NCBI GenBank assembly: GCA_963746465.1
Contig: CAVVAY010000005.1
Coordinates: forward strand, 1,116,001 to 1,180,000
Length of the DNA stretch: 64,000 bases
Direction: 5' to 3'
DNA from: CAVVAY01 sp963746465
GTDB taxonomy: Bacteria; Actinomycetota; Actinomycetes; JACCUZ01
Below are positions 15,155-27,273 of this stretch, piece after piece; position 1 is the first letter of the stretch, and every line of letters begins with the position of its first letter. Both the position numbers and the translations under genes were made by a program. Under the pieces are notes generated by a model. The model ran no database searches. It saw nothing but the letters and a program-made list of their open reading frames with translations, and was not told the DNA's origin.

Positions 15155-17676
15155 TCCGTGCCACCTTCCGCAGCCTGACCGCGCGCAAGCTCCGCCTGCT
15201 GCTGTCCTCGCTGTCCATCGTGCTCGGCGTCTCGTTCGTGTCCGGCGCCTTCGTGCTCACCGACAGCCTGGGCAAGGTCTTCGACGACCTGTTCAGCACG
15301 GTCAGCCAGAACGTCGCCGTCGACGTCCGCGGCGACGAGGTGACCTCGGCCAACGGCGCCACCGTGCGGACCCTGCTCCCCCAGGACCTGGTCGGCACCA
15401 TCGACAAGGTCGACGGCGTCCAGGAGGTCCAGGGCCAGGTGCAGGGCAGTGCCCAGCTGGTCGACAAGGACGGCAAGGTCGTCGGCACCGGCGGCGCGCC
15501 GACGTTCGGGTTCAACTGGTACGACAGCAAGCTGCTGCAGAGCGGCGAGATCGTCCAGGGCCGGGCACCGAGCGGCGCCGACGAGATCGCGATCAACCGC
15601 GGCCTCGTCGACAAGACCGACTACACGCTGGGCGATGCCGCCCCGGTGCTGACCGACCAACCGCTCAAGGACTACACGATCGTGGGTGTCGTCGAGTTCG
15701 ACGGGAAGCCGTCGTTCGCCGGCGAGACGAGCGTGTTCTTCGACACGGCCACCGCCCAGCAGGTGCTCAACCTCAAGGGCAGGTTCACCGACATCACCGT
15801 GGCGGCTCAGGACGGCGTCAGCGAGACCGAGCTCCGCGACCGGATCCGGTCGGTCCTCCCGCCGAAGGCGCAGGCCATCACCGGCCAGGCCCTCGCCGAC
15901 GAACAGGCCAGCGACGTGAAGGAGGGGCTCGGGTTCTTCAACACGTTCCTCCTGACGTTCGCGCTGATCGCCCTGTTCGTGGGCGCGTTCATCATCTTCA
16001 ACACGTTCTCGATGCTGGTCGCCCAGCGCACCCGTGAGCTCGCCCTGATGCGGATGCTCGGGGCGAGCCGCGGCCAGGTGCGCCGGGCCGTGCTGCTCGA
16101 GGCGCTCGTGGTCGGTCTGCTGAGCTCGCTGATCGGCCTGCTCGCCGGCGTCGGGGTGGCATTGGGGCTCAAGGCGTTGTTCAGCGTGTTCGGAGCGGAG
16201 TTCCCCGACGGTCCCACGATCGTCGCCACCCGCACCGTGATCGTCTCGTTCGCTGTCGGCACCCTGGTCACCGCCGCGGCGGCGTTCATGCCCGCGCGAC
16301 GGGCCAGCCGGGTCGCACCGCTGGCCGCACTGCGCGACGCAGCGACGCCCGACCGGTCCCTGAAGCGGCAGACCATCATCGGGGTCGTGGTGCTGCTGGT
16401 CGGCGCCGCTGCCATGACCAAGGGGCTGCGCGACGGCGGGCTGCAGGTGCTCGGCCTGGGCACGCTGCTGTCGTTCATCGGTGTCGCCATGCTGTCCCCG
16501 CTGGTCAGCAAGCCGGTCGCCGCCGGTGTCGGGCGGCTGTTCTCGCGCCGGCTGCCGGGGCGGCTCGGCCGCGAGAACGCCGTTCGCAACCCACGGCGCA
16601 CGGCCGCAACCGCCGCGGCCCTGATGATCGGGCTGGCCCTGATCAGCGCGGTGACCGTGCTCGGCTCCTCGCTGAAGGCCAGCGTGGCCAAGACGGTCGA
16701 GGGTGCGGTCACTGCCGACTTCATCCTGAACACGCAGGGCCCGGGCTTCCCGGACGCCGTGGTCGAAGCCGCCGCGCAGCAGGACGGAGTGCGCAGCACC
16801 GCGTCCGTCAAGGTCGACGGGATGCTGCTGTGCGACAACGCCAAATGCACGGCGTCCAAGGACGTCTTCGTCACCGCCTTTCCGGCCAAGGCCATCGGTG
16901 ACTTGGTCAACGTCACGACGGTGGCCGGCTCCGACGACCTCGGTCCGGACACCATCCTGATGTCCAAGGACGCGGCCGAGTCGCGCAAGCTCAGCCCGGG
17001 TGACACGGTGACCGTGCAGTTCGCCCGGTCCGAGCAGGAGAAGCTGACCCTCGGCGGCACCTTCGAGACCAACCAGCTGATCGGCGACTACCTGGTCGAC
17101 AGCTCCAAGGCGGCGGACTTCTCCACCCAGCGCGACGTCGCCGCACTGGTGGGGCTCGACGACGGCGCCGATGCTGCCGCGGTCCGCAAGAGTCTGGACT
17201 CCGCACTCAAGGAGTACCCGAACGTCGAGGTGCTCGACCAGTCGGAGTTCGTCGGCGAGGCCAAGAGCCAGGTCAACCTGATCGTGTCCATCATCAACAT
17301 CCTGCTCGGCCTGTCCGTGCTCATCGCGTTGTTGGGTGTCATCAACACCCTGGCCCTGTCGGTGATCGAGCGGACCCGCGAGCTGGGCCTGCTGCGTGCG
17401 GTCGGCATGGCACGCCGGCAGGTCAAGCGGATGATCCGGGTCGAGTCGGTGCTGATCTGCTCCTTCGGCGGCCTGCTCGGCCTGGTCGTCGGCTCGGTCT
17501 TCGGCATCGCCCTGCAGCAGGCGCTCAAGGGCGAGGGCGTCTCCGAGCTGGGCTTCCCGGTGGCGACCCTCGTGATCTACCTGTTGTGCTCGGCGCTGGC
17601 CGGGGTCATCGCGGCTGCGCTGCCGGCTCGGCGAGCGTCCCGGCTGAACGTGCTCCAGGCGATAGCGACGGAGTAG
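15151..17676 (+). CDS. ABC transporter permease, FtsX/MacB type
   Basis: This 841-residue membrane protein has duplicated halves. Each half has one N-terminal membrane helix, a large extracytoplasmic domain and three further helices carrying the FtsX motif (ARTRELALMRMLGASRGQV in half 1, ERTRELGLLRAVGMARRQV in half 2). MacB-like mechanotransmission is likely: the ATPase drives movement of the outside domains, extracting or exporting a cargo such as a lipoprotein or peptide. An external CDNAKC motif lies in the second periplasmic domain. It is coupled to the ATPase by ATGA and followed after 3 bp by a small secreted protein. Confidence 0.93.
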   Translation: MIRATFRSLTARKLRLLLSSLSIVLGVSFVSGAFVLTDSLGKVFDDLFSTVSQNVAVDVRGDEVTSANGATVRTLLPQDLVGTIDKVDGVQEVQGQVQGSAQLVDKDGKVVGTGGAPTFGFNWYDSKLLQSGEIVQGRAPSGADEIAINRGLVDKTDYTLGDAAPVLTDQPLKDYTIVGVVEFDGKPSFAGETSVFFDTATAQQVLNLKGRFTDITVAAQDGVSETELRDRIRSVLPPKAQAITGQALADEQASDVKEGLGFFNTFLLTFALIALFVGAFIIFNTFSMLVAQRTRELALMRMLGASRGQVRRAVLLEALVVGLLSSLIGLLAGVGVALGLKALFSVFGAEFPDGPTIVATRTVIVSFAVGTLVTAAAAFMPARRASRVAPLAALRDAATPDRSLKRQTIIGVVVLLVGAAAMTKGLRDGGLQVLGLGTLLSFIGVAMLSPLVSKPVAAGVGRLFSRRLPGRLGRENAVRNPRRTAATAAALMIGLALISAVTVLGSSLKASVAKTVEGAVTADFILNTQGPGFPDAVVEAAAQQDGVRSTASVKVDGMLLCDNAKCTASKDVFVTAFPAKAIGDLVNVTTVAGSDDLGPDTILMSKDAAESRKLSPGDTVTVQFARSEQEKLTLGGTFETNQLIGDYLVDSSKAADFSTQRDVAALVGLDDGADAAAVRKSLDSALKEYPNVEVLDQSEFVGEAKSQVNLIVSIINILLGLSVLIALLGVINTLALSVIERTRELGLLRAVGMARRQVKRMIRVESVLICSFGGLLGLVVGSVFGIALQQALKGEGVSELGFPVATLVIYLLCSALAGVIAAALPARRASRLNVLQAIATE

Positions 17677-17679
17677 CAG

Positions 17680-18204
17680 ATGGAGCTGGGCAGGACGGGC
17701 GTGGCCTGGAGACTGGCGCTGGTCGCCGTCGCCGTGGTCGCGCTCGTCGTCCCCGGCCGGATCCTCGCGTCGCAGCACGCGGCGGACGACGCCCTCACGC
17801 CCTACGACGGGGTCCGGTCACCGGCCGAGGCGGTTCCCGGGCAGACCGTCCACGTGGACGCAGGTGTGCTCGCGGTCGACCCGCAGCTGATCGAGCTGGT
17901 CGAGGTCCGGCCGCGCATCGCGATCGACACCACGTCCGCGGACATCACCATCCGGGTCTGCACCCCGGCGGCACAGGGCGAGTTCGCCGTGGCGTACGGC
18001 CCGGACGGTGAGTCCTGCCGCGCTCTGGCCGACGTCATGGGTGCCCGCACCCGGCTGCGGCCCGGCGGCCAGCAGGTGGTCGTGTCGGTGACACCCCGGC
18101 ACACCGGCCGGCTGGAGGTGGACGGCTTCGACGTCACCTATGTCGAGAGCGGCCGGCGGGGAACCGAGCACGCCGGTCAGGGCTTCCGGCTGCGGGTCGC
18201 CTGA
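17680..18204 (+). CDS. Secreted or membrane-anchored protein of unknown function, exporter partner
   Basis: The gene encodes 174 residues starting 3 bp after the permease stop. Residues 9-26 form a hydrophobic signal anchor with no lipobox. The outside part (30-174) appears beta-rich, with two cysteines (RVCTP and ESCRALAD) that may pair. I recognise no family. Its tight linkage suggests that it is an accessory protein or cargo of the MacB-type exporter. The end converges on the HAD gene with only a 9-bp gap, so no terminator fits between them. Confidence 0.75.
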   Translation: MELGRTGVAWRLALVAVAVVALVVPGRILASQHAADDALTPYDGVRSPAEAVPGQTVHVDAGVLAVDPQLIELVEVRPRIAIDTTSADITIRVCTPAAQGEFAVAYGPDGESCRALADVMGARTRLRPGGQQVVVSVTPRHTGRLEVDGFDVTYVESGRRGTEHAGQGFRLRVA

Positions 18205-18213
18205 CGCGGCTGC

Positions 18214-18878
18214 TCAGGTCCGGGCGCCGACCAGGGCGGCGAGCGCGGCGAGGTCGAGCTCCTCCAGGGACGCCACCTGGTGGTGCGCGATGCCCGCGGG
18301 CACGGCCGCGAGGCTGGGCACCGCCACCGTGAAGCAGCCGGCTGCCCGCGCCGAGGTGGCACCGGTGGCGGAGTCCTCGAGTGCCACGCACAACGCAGGG
18401 TCGACGCCGAGGGTCCGGGCTGCCAGCAGGTACGGGTCCGGGTGCGGCTTGGTGCGCGGCACGTCGTCCCCGGACACCGTGACCGGCAGGTGCTCCCGGC
18501 CGATCGCGTCGAGGACGCCGTCGACCACGACGCGCAGCGACGACGACACCAGCGCCCGGGGCACGCCCGCGGCGCTGGTCTCCTCGAGCAGCCGACGGGC
18601 GCCCGGCATCCAGTGCACCGGACCCCGGTGCAGCCGGGTCACCATGCCGTCCAGCAGCCGCGTCCGGAGCTCGTCGTGCGAGACCGGGCCGGGCACGCTG
18701 GCGCCGATGTGCTCGAGGGTCCGCTCCAGCGGACCGCCGACCAGCGCGAGCTGGTCCTCCGGGCCCCAGGAACCGCCGAGCTCGGTGACCAGGCCCGACT
18801 CGACCTCGAACCACACCTGCTCGGTGTCCACGAGCAGTCCGTCCATGTCGAACAGGACAGCAGCCGGCAGCAGGCCGC

Positions 18879-18882
<4 letters not shown>
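18214..18882 (-). CDS. HAD family hydrolase, beta-phosphoglucomutase-like
   Basis: This 222-residue haloacid dehalogenase-type enzyme has motif I DMDGLLVDTE (nucleophile Asp and acid/base Asp near residues 12-14), motif II SSS near 113, motif III Lys in RTKPHPDPY and motif IV EDSATG near 168, with an alpha-helical cap between motifs I and II. Members dephosphorylate small sugar phosphates or phosphoglycolate; the exact substrate is unknown. A GTG start overlaps the metH stop (GTGA), so it is coupled to metH. Confidence 0.9.
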
Positions 18883-22382
<3,500 letters not shown>

Positions 22383-22390
22383 CGCAGGCG

Positions 22391-22396
22391 AGTCTA
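22391..22396 (-). promoter_or_regulatory. Leaderless -10 box of metH
   Basis: TAGACT on the minus strand, 8 nt before the ATG. An mRNA starting at or near the ATG leaves no room for a riboswitch leader. Confidence 0.5.
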
Positions 22397-22469
22397 CGGC
22401 GGGCAGCACGTCGTACGCTGGCGGCGACCGGCTGGTGACCAGGACGACGACGGCGAGGAGAGTGCCCGG

Positions 22470-23330
22470 GTGATCGAGCTCGACGGCTATCCCGAGCTCG
22501 TCGACCCGTTGCTCATCGCTGCGTTCGAGGGCTGGAACGACGCCGGTGACGCAGCGACGGCGGCTGTCGAGCACCTGGAGTCGGTGTGGGGAGCCACCCC
22601 GCTCACCGAGCTGGACTCCGAGGACTACTACGACTACCAGGTCAACCGCCCGACCGTTGCCCAGGACGACGCCGGCCGCCGGCTGGTCAGCTGGCCGACG
22701 ACCCGGGTCTCCTACGCCCGGCTGGCCGACATCGGCCGCGACGTGGTGCTGATCCGCGGCATCGAGCCGAACATGCGCTGGAAGCAGTTCACCAACGAGA
22801 TCCTCGGTGTCTGCCACGAGCTCGGCGTGGAGATGGTGGTGACCCTGGGTGCGCTGCTGGCCGACTCGCCGCACACCCGCCCGGTCCCGGTGACCGGCAC
22901 CTCCTCCGATGAGGGCGTCGCGCGGTCCCTGCACCTGGAGCCCTCTCGCTACGAGGGGCCGACCGGCATCGTCGGCATCGTGCAGGACGCCTGCACCCGG
23001 GCCGGCGTACCGGCCTTGTCGATCTGGGCCGCGGTCCCCCACTACGTCGCGCAGCCACCCTGCCCGAAGGCCACGCTGGCGCTGCTCAGTCACGTCGAGG
23101 ACCTGCTCGACGTCCCGATCCCTCTCGGCGACCTGCCGGAGGACTCCAGGGCCTGGGAGCGGGGGGTGGACGAGCTGGCCGCAGAGGACTCCGAGGTCGC
23201 CGACTACGTCCGCTCGCTGGAGGAGGCCAAGGACCTCACCGAGGCGCCGGAGGCCTCCGGTGACGCGATCGCCCGCGAGTTCGAGCGCTACCTGCGGCGC
23301 CGCGGTGACGACCCGCCCGGACCGGCCTGA
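22470..23330 (+). CDS. PAC2 (proteasome assembly chaperone-like) family protein
   Basis: This 286-residue protein contains a PAC2 domain (about 1-215). Family-typical segments are LIAAFEGWNDAGDAA near residue 15, LIRGIEPNMRWKQF near 92, GALLADSPHTRPVPVTG near 125 and PHYVAQPPCPKA near 190. The C-terminus is an acidic helical stretch ending in RRRGDDPPGPA. The eukaryotic relative helps assemble proteasomes; the bacterial role is unknown. A GTG at 22470 has GAGGAG 9 nt upstream. It diverges from metH, the same pairing as in mycobacteria. Confidence 0.92.
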   Translation: MIELDGYPELVDPLLIAAFEGWNDAGDAATAAVEHLESVWGATPLTELDSEDYYDYQVNRPTVAQDDAGRRLVSWPTTRVSYARLADIGRDVVLIRGIEPNMRWKQFTNEILGVCHELGVEMVVTLGALLADSPHTRPVPVTGTSSDEGVARSLHLEPSRYEGPTGIVGIVQDACTRAGVPALSIWAAVPHYVAQPPCPKATLALLSHVEDLLDVPIPLGDLPEDSRAWERGVDELAAEDSEVADYVRSLEEAKDLTEAPEASGDAIAREFERYLRRRGDDPPGPA

Positions 23331-23332
23331 GC

Positions 23333-23377
23333 TTGGCGTACTTGTCCTAGACCTGTATTGTCAGTGACATGACAGGT
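23333..23377 (+). promoter_or_regulatory. Sigma-A promoter and palindromic operator of the GntR gene
   Basis: TTGGCG (23333-23338), 17 nt, TATTGT (23356-23361), then the ATG 7 nt later, so the mRNA should be leaderless. TGTCA-G-TGACA (23359-23369) is a perfect palindrome covering the end of the -10 and the predicted start. ACCTGT (23351) and ACAGGT (23372) form an outer inverted repeat. The layout predicts autorepression by the GntR protein. Confidence 0.65.
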
Positions 23378-24157
23378 ACCCGGTCCGGCGCGCTGGCCCA
23401 GGCGCTGCGCGAGCGGATCGCGCTCGGGGACGTCGCGCCCACCGGCGCCCTGGAGAGCGAGGCTGTCCTCGGCCGTCGCTACGGCATGAGCCGGGTGACC
23501 GTCCGCCGGGCGCTCGACGAGCTGCGGGACCAGGGGCTGGTCGAGAGCCGCCGCGGCGCCGGCTGGTTCGTCACCGGTGCCTCGTTCCACCAGACGCTCG
23601 CTCTCGGCACGTTCCGGCACGCCGGCTCCGCGGTCGCGGAGGCGGGCAAGGCCGCCGCCCGCCGGGTGTTCGAGTTCGCCTACACCCGTCCGCCGGCAAC
23701 GGTCGCGGCGGCGCTGGGCATCGGTGGCGACGACGAGGCGCTGTCCAGCCGCTCGGTGCGCACCGTTGACGGCGAACCCCTCGACCTGGTGCACGAGTGG
23801 GTGCCCGGCGGTCTGGCGGCCGACATCAGCCGGGCCGACGCCGAGGGTGCAGGCATCTGGGCCACCCTGCAGCGGCACGGCAACCGGATCGAGTCGGTCC
23901 GGCAGACCATCACCGCGGCCGTGACCAACGACTCCGAGGGTGCGTTGCTCGGCGTACCCGCCGGGACACCCGTTCTGCACGTACGCCGGGTGGCCCGAGC
24001 CATGGACGACACGCCGCTCGCGCTGTCCGAGCACCGCTACCTGGCGCACCGCTTCAGCCTCGAGGTCGAGTTCCGGGGGTGGTCGACCGCGACCTCACCC
24101 GAGACCCCGGGGCTGCGCAGCACCGACACCACCACCGATGGGGAGACCACCGCATGA
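23369..24157 (+). CDS. GntR/HutC family transcriptional regulator with UTRA domain
   Basis: This is a 262-residue repressor-type regulator. The winged helix-turn-helix (about 8-72) contains ESEAVLGRRYGMSRVTVRR and the family wing VESRRGAGWFVTG. The UTRA ligand-binding domain (about 90-240) carries VHEWVPG and ends with ALSEHRYLAHRFSLEVEF. UTRA domains bind small molecules such as sugars, amino-acid derivatives or histidine-pathway compounds. Its gene overlaps the dehydratase gene (ATGA at 24154), so its effector may be related to that pathway. The ATG is also the predicted transcription start. Confidence 0.92.
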   Translation: MTGTRSGALAQALRERIALGDVAPTGALESEAVLGRRYGMSRVTVRRALDELRDQGLVESRRGAGWFVTGASFHQTLALGTFRHAGSAVAEAGKAAARRVFEFAYTRPPATVAAALGIGGDDEALSSRSVRTVDGEPLDLVHEWVPGGLAADISRADAEGAGIWATLQRHGNRIESVRQTITAAVTNDSEGALLGVPAGTPVLHVRRVARAMDDTPLALSEHRYLAHRFSLEVEFRGWSTATSPETPGLRSTDTTTDGETTA

Positions 24158-25149
24158 AGCTGCTCGTGACCGGCGGGGCCGGGTTCATCGGCTCGAACTT
24201 CGTCCTGCGCACGGCCCGGACCCGGCCGGACTGGCAGGTCCGGGTGCTCGACGCGCTGACCTACGCCGGCAACGCGGCCAACCTGGACGACGTGTCGGAC
24301 CGTGTCGAGCTGGTCCGGGGCAGTGTCGCCGACGCCGACCTGGTCGACCGACTGGTCGGCGAGGCCGACGTCGTCGTGCACTTCGCCGCCGAGTCGCACA
24401 ACGACAACTCGCTGGACGACCCGTGGCCGTTCATGGAGGCCAACGTCATCGGCACCTACCGGCTGCTCGAGGCGGTGCGTCGGCACGACGCCCGCCTGCA
24501 CCACGTGTCGACCGACGAGGTGTACGGCGACCTCGAGCTGCACGATCCCGCGCGCTTCACCGAGCAGACGCCGTACAACCCGTCCAGCCCCTACTCCGCC
24601 ACCAAGGCCTCCGCCGACCTGCTCGTACGCGCCTGGGTCCGGTCCTTCGGTGTCCGCGCGACGCTGTCGAACTGCTCCAACAACTACGGCCCGTTCCAGC
24701 ACGTCGAGAAGTTCATCCCCCGCCAGATCACCAACGTGCTGCAGGACATCAAGCCCAAGCTCTACGGCCAGGGCACCAACGTCCGGGACTGGATCCACGT
24801 CGACGACCACAACGACGCCGTGGTCACGATCGTCGAGCGGGGCCGGCTCGGCGAGACCTACCTCATCGGCGCCGACGGCGAGCGCAACAACCGCCAGATC
24901 GTCGAGACGCTGCTCGAGCTGATGGGCAAGCCGGCCGACTGGTACGACCTGGTCAGCGACCGTCCCGGCCACGACCTGCGCTATGCCATCGACTCGGCCA
25001 AGCTGCGCAGCGAGACCGGGTGGACCCCGCAGTACCAGGACATCCGGACCGGCCTGGCGCAGACCGTCGACTGGTACCGCGAGCACGAGGACTGGTGGCG
25101 CGCGGCCAAGGAACGCACCGAGTCGACCTACCAGCGCCTCGGCCGCTGA
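24154..25149 (+). CDS. rfbB: dTDP-glucose 4,6-dehydratase
   Basis: This 331-residue extended SDR protein removes water from dTDP-glucose to give the 4-keto-6-deoxy sugar used for rhamnose and other deoxysugars. The NAD motif is GGAGFIGSNF (7-16). The catalytic STDEVYGD near 124 and YSATK near 148 are the expected Thr/Asp/Glu and Tyr-Lys sets, and NCSNNYGPFQ is the RmlB substrate loop. The other rhamnose genes (rmlA, C, D) are absent here, so a related nucleotide-sugar role is possible. It is translationally coupled to the GntR gene, an unusual partner. Confidence 0.88.
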   Translation: MKLLVTGGAGFIGSNFVLRTARTRPDWQVRVLDALTYAGNAANLDDVSDRVELVRGSVADADLVDRLVGEADVVVHFAAESHNDNSLDDPWPFMEANVIGTYRLLEAVRRHDARLHHVSTDEVYGDLELHDPARFTEQTPYNPSSPYSATKASADLLVRAWVRSFGVRATLSNCSNNYGPFQHVEKFIPRQITNVLQDIKPKLYGQGTNVRDWIHVDDHNDAVVTIVERGRLGETYLIGADGERNNRQIVETLLELMGKPADWYDLVSDRPGHDLRYAIDSAKLRSETGWTPQYQDIRTGLAQTVDWYREHEDWWRAAKERTESTYQRLGR

Positions 25150-25152
25150 CCT

Positions 25153-26388
25153 CTAGAGCCGGACACCGAGCAGGGCGTCGACGGTCCGGGCCACCAGGGC
25201 CGGCGCGGCGGGGTCCGGCCCCCCACGGGTGCGGGCCTGCTCGGCCCAGCGGTCGACCTCGGCAAGCGCCCCCGGGGCGTCCAGGTCATCAGCGAGCCGA
25301 CGACGGACCCCGTCCAGGACCTCCTCGCCCGGCGGTCCGGTCGCCCGGGCGGCGGCCTCCCGCCAGCGCGCGAGCCGGCCTTCTGCGGCCTCGAGGTCGG
25401 CGGCGGTCCAGGACCAGTCCGCCCGGTAGTGGTGGGCGAGCAGCGCGAGCCGTACAGCCATCGGGTCGCGGCCCTCGCGGCGCAGCGTCGAGACGAACAC
25501 CAGGTTGCCGCGGGACTTCGACATCTTCTCGCCGTCCAGGCCGACCATCCCGGCGTGCACGTAGTGCCGCGCGAACGGCCACCGGCCGGTGAGCACCTGG
25601 CCCTCCGAGGCGCTCATCTCGTGGTGCGGGAACACCAGGTCGCTGCCGCCGCCCTGCAGGTCGAACCCGTCACCGAGGTGGCGCAGCGCGATGGCGGCGC
25701 ACTCGACGTGCCAGCCCGGCCGGCCGTCGGGCAGCTCGGGATCGCCGGTCGCCCACGAGGGCTCGCCCGGCCGGGCCGCCTGCCAGAGCAGGCAGTCCAG
25801 CGGGTGCTTCTTCCCGGCCCGCTCGGGGTCGCCGCCACGCTCGGCGAACAGGGCGACCATGGTGTCGTCGTCGAAGTTGCCGACGCCTCCGAAGCGCGGG
25901 TCGCTGTGCACCGAGAAGTAGGTGTCGCCCTCGACGTCGTAGGCCGCGCCCTGCTCGCGCAACCGCCGGATCGCGTCCACCACGCCGGGGATCGACTCCA
26001 CCGCGCCGACGTACTCGCGCGGCGGGATCACCGCGAGCGCCGACATGTCCTCGCGGAACAGCTCGGTCTCGCGGTCTGCGAGCTCCCGCCAGTCCTCGCC
26101 GTCGCGCTGGGCACGCTCCAGCAGCGGGTCGTCGACGTCGGTGACGTTCTGCACGTACTTCACGTCGTGCCCGGCGTCGAGCCAGACCCGGTGCACCAGG
26201 TCGAAGGTGACGTAGGTGGCGGCGTGCCCGATGTGCGTCGCGTCGTACGGCGTGATGCCGCAGACGTACATCCGCGCCGTGGGCCCAGGGGCCGTCGGCC
26301 GGACCATGCCGGTCGCGGTGTCGTGCAGGCGCAGCGACAGTCCCGACCCGGGCAGGGCGGGGACGTCAGGGACCGACCACGGGCGCAC
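25153..26388 (-). CDS. mshC: Cysteine:glucosaminyl-inositol ligase, mycothiol biosynthesis
   Basis: This 411-residue enzyme uses ATP to join cysteine to GlcN-inositol, the third step of mycothiol synthesis. It resembles cysteinyl-tRNA synthetase: MYVCGITPYDATHIGHAATY near residue 40 (zinc Cys and HIGH-like motif), PGWHVECAAI near 227 and KMSKS near 290. It lacks the tRNA-binding extension of CysRS, as expected for MshC. A GTG at 26388 has TAGGAT 6 nt upstream. It shares strand with the SCO1664-family gene 26 bp upstream. Confidence 0.95.
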   Translation of the reverse strand: MRPWSVPDVPALPGSGLSLRLHDTATGMVRPTAPGPTARMYVCGITPYDATHIGHAATYVTFDLVHRVWLDAGHDVKYVQNVTDVDDPLLERAQRDGEDWRELADRETELFREDMSALAVIPPREYVGAVESIPGVVDAIRRLREQGAAYDVEGDTYFSVHSDPRFGGVGNFDDDTMVALFAERGGDPERAGKKHPLDCLLWQAARPGEPSWATGDPELPDGRPGWHVECAAIALRHLGDGFDLQGGGSDLVFPHHEMSASEGQVLTGRWPFARHYVHAGMVGLDGEKMSKSRGNLVFVSTLRREGRDPMAVRLALLAHHYRADWSWTAADLEAAEGRLARWREAAARATGPPGEEVLDGVRRRLADDLDAPGALAEVDRWAEQARTRGGPDPAAPALVARTVDALLGVRL

Positions 26389-26394
26389 GGCCGG

Positions 26395-26400
26395 ATCCTA
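26395..26400 (-). promoter_or_regulatory. Leaderless -10 box of mshC
   Basis: TAGGAT on the minus strand, 6 nt before the GTG start and 15 bp after the upstream gene's stop. Confidence 0.45.
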
Positions 26401-26414
26401 CGTGGGACGGCGGG

Positions 26415-27221
26415 TCAGAACGGCGGCCAGGGGATGGCCGGCCAGCCCTCGACGGGGAACGGCAACCGCCCCTCGCGCAGCAGCCGGTCGACCCGGCGGC
26501 GGCAGGCCAGCACCTCGTGCCGCGACAACAGCTCGACCAGCGTCGTGCCGAGACCGTCGAGCAGGTCGTCGCGCAGCTGGTTCAGCACGTCGACCTCGTC
26601 GGCCCGCAGCGGGTCACCGGCCCAGCCCCACAGCACCGTGCGCAGCTTCGGCTCGGTGTGGAAGGACACGCCGTGGTCCACGCCGTGCACTGCGCCGCCC
26701 GGTCCGAGCAGGACGTGCCCTCCCTTGCGGTCGGCGTTGTTGAGCACGACGTCGAGCACCGTCATCCGGCGCAGCCGACTGTCGTCGGCGTGCCCGAGCA
26801 CCACCGGCTCGCCGTCGGAGCCGAGTGCGTCCAGCACGCGCAGCCAGCCGGCCGGCAATGCCGCCGGCGCCATCACGTCGACCAAGGGATGGTCGTCGGC
26901 GCCGTCCTCGGAGTCGATCCAGAGCTGCACCATGCCGGGCCCGAACGGTCCCTCGCGCAGGACGGTCGGTGGCACGACAGCCCATCCGGTCGCTTCCGAC
27001 ACCGCGAACGCCGCCACCTCGCGGCCGGCCAGCGTGCCGTCCGGGAAGTCCCACAGCGGCCGCTCACCGGCGACCGGCTTGTAGACGCAGCGTCCCGACG
27101 TCGAGCCCGCGGTGATCTCGCAGAACAGCGTCGCGTTCGAGGCATCGACCAGCCGGCCCTCCACGGCGATCTCGCCGTGCCGCAGCAGGTCGAGTGCGGT
27201 GTCGACGTCCAGCTGGGTCAC
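26415..27221 (-). CDS. SCO1664 family protein, PI3/PI4-kinase-like fold
   Basis: This 268-residue protein of unknown function is conserved across actinobacteria next to mshC. Kinase-like features are VYKPVAGERPLWDFPDG near residue 42 (Lys in a nucleotide-binding position), DVVLNNADRKGGHVLL near 160 (catalytic-loop-like, with Asn and Asp) and VDHGVSFH near 190 (metal-binding-like Asp). These are the hallmarks of the phosphatidylinositol kinase-like superfamily, but activity is unproven. A GTG at 27221 is chosen because VTQLDVDTALDLL fits the family; the longer frame upstream reads over the DUF3090 gene's 3' side. Confidence 0.85.
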   Translation of the reverse strand: MTQLDVDTALDLLRHGEIAVEGRLVDASNATLFCEITAGSTSGRCVYKPVAGERPLWDFPDGTLAGREVAAFAVSEATGWAVVPPTVLREGPFGPGMVQLWIDSEDGADDHPLVDVMAPAALPAGWLRVLDALGSDGEPVVLGHADDSRLRRMTVLDVVLNNADRKGGHVLLGPGGAVHGVDHGVSFHTEPKLRTVLWGWAGDPLRADEVDVLNQLRDDLLDGLGTTLVELLSRHEVLACRRRVDRLLREGRLPFPVEGWPAIPWPPF

Positions 27222-27273
27222 CGGGTCAGTCTGACAAACCCCGGCCGAGTCTGCGCGCGGCTCGATCCGGGCG

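Noticed and set aside
15025..17778. A 917-codon open frame antisense to the ABC permease
   Set aside because: The plus strand gives a clear FtsX-type protein. The antisense product is rich in Gln, His and Arg and matches no family.
22383..22469. A cobalamin riboswitch upstream of metH
   Set aside because: Only 87 bp separate the divergent genes, and a leaderless -10 box lies 8 nt before the metH ATG.
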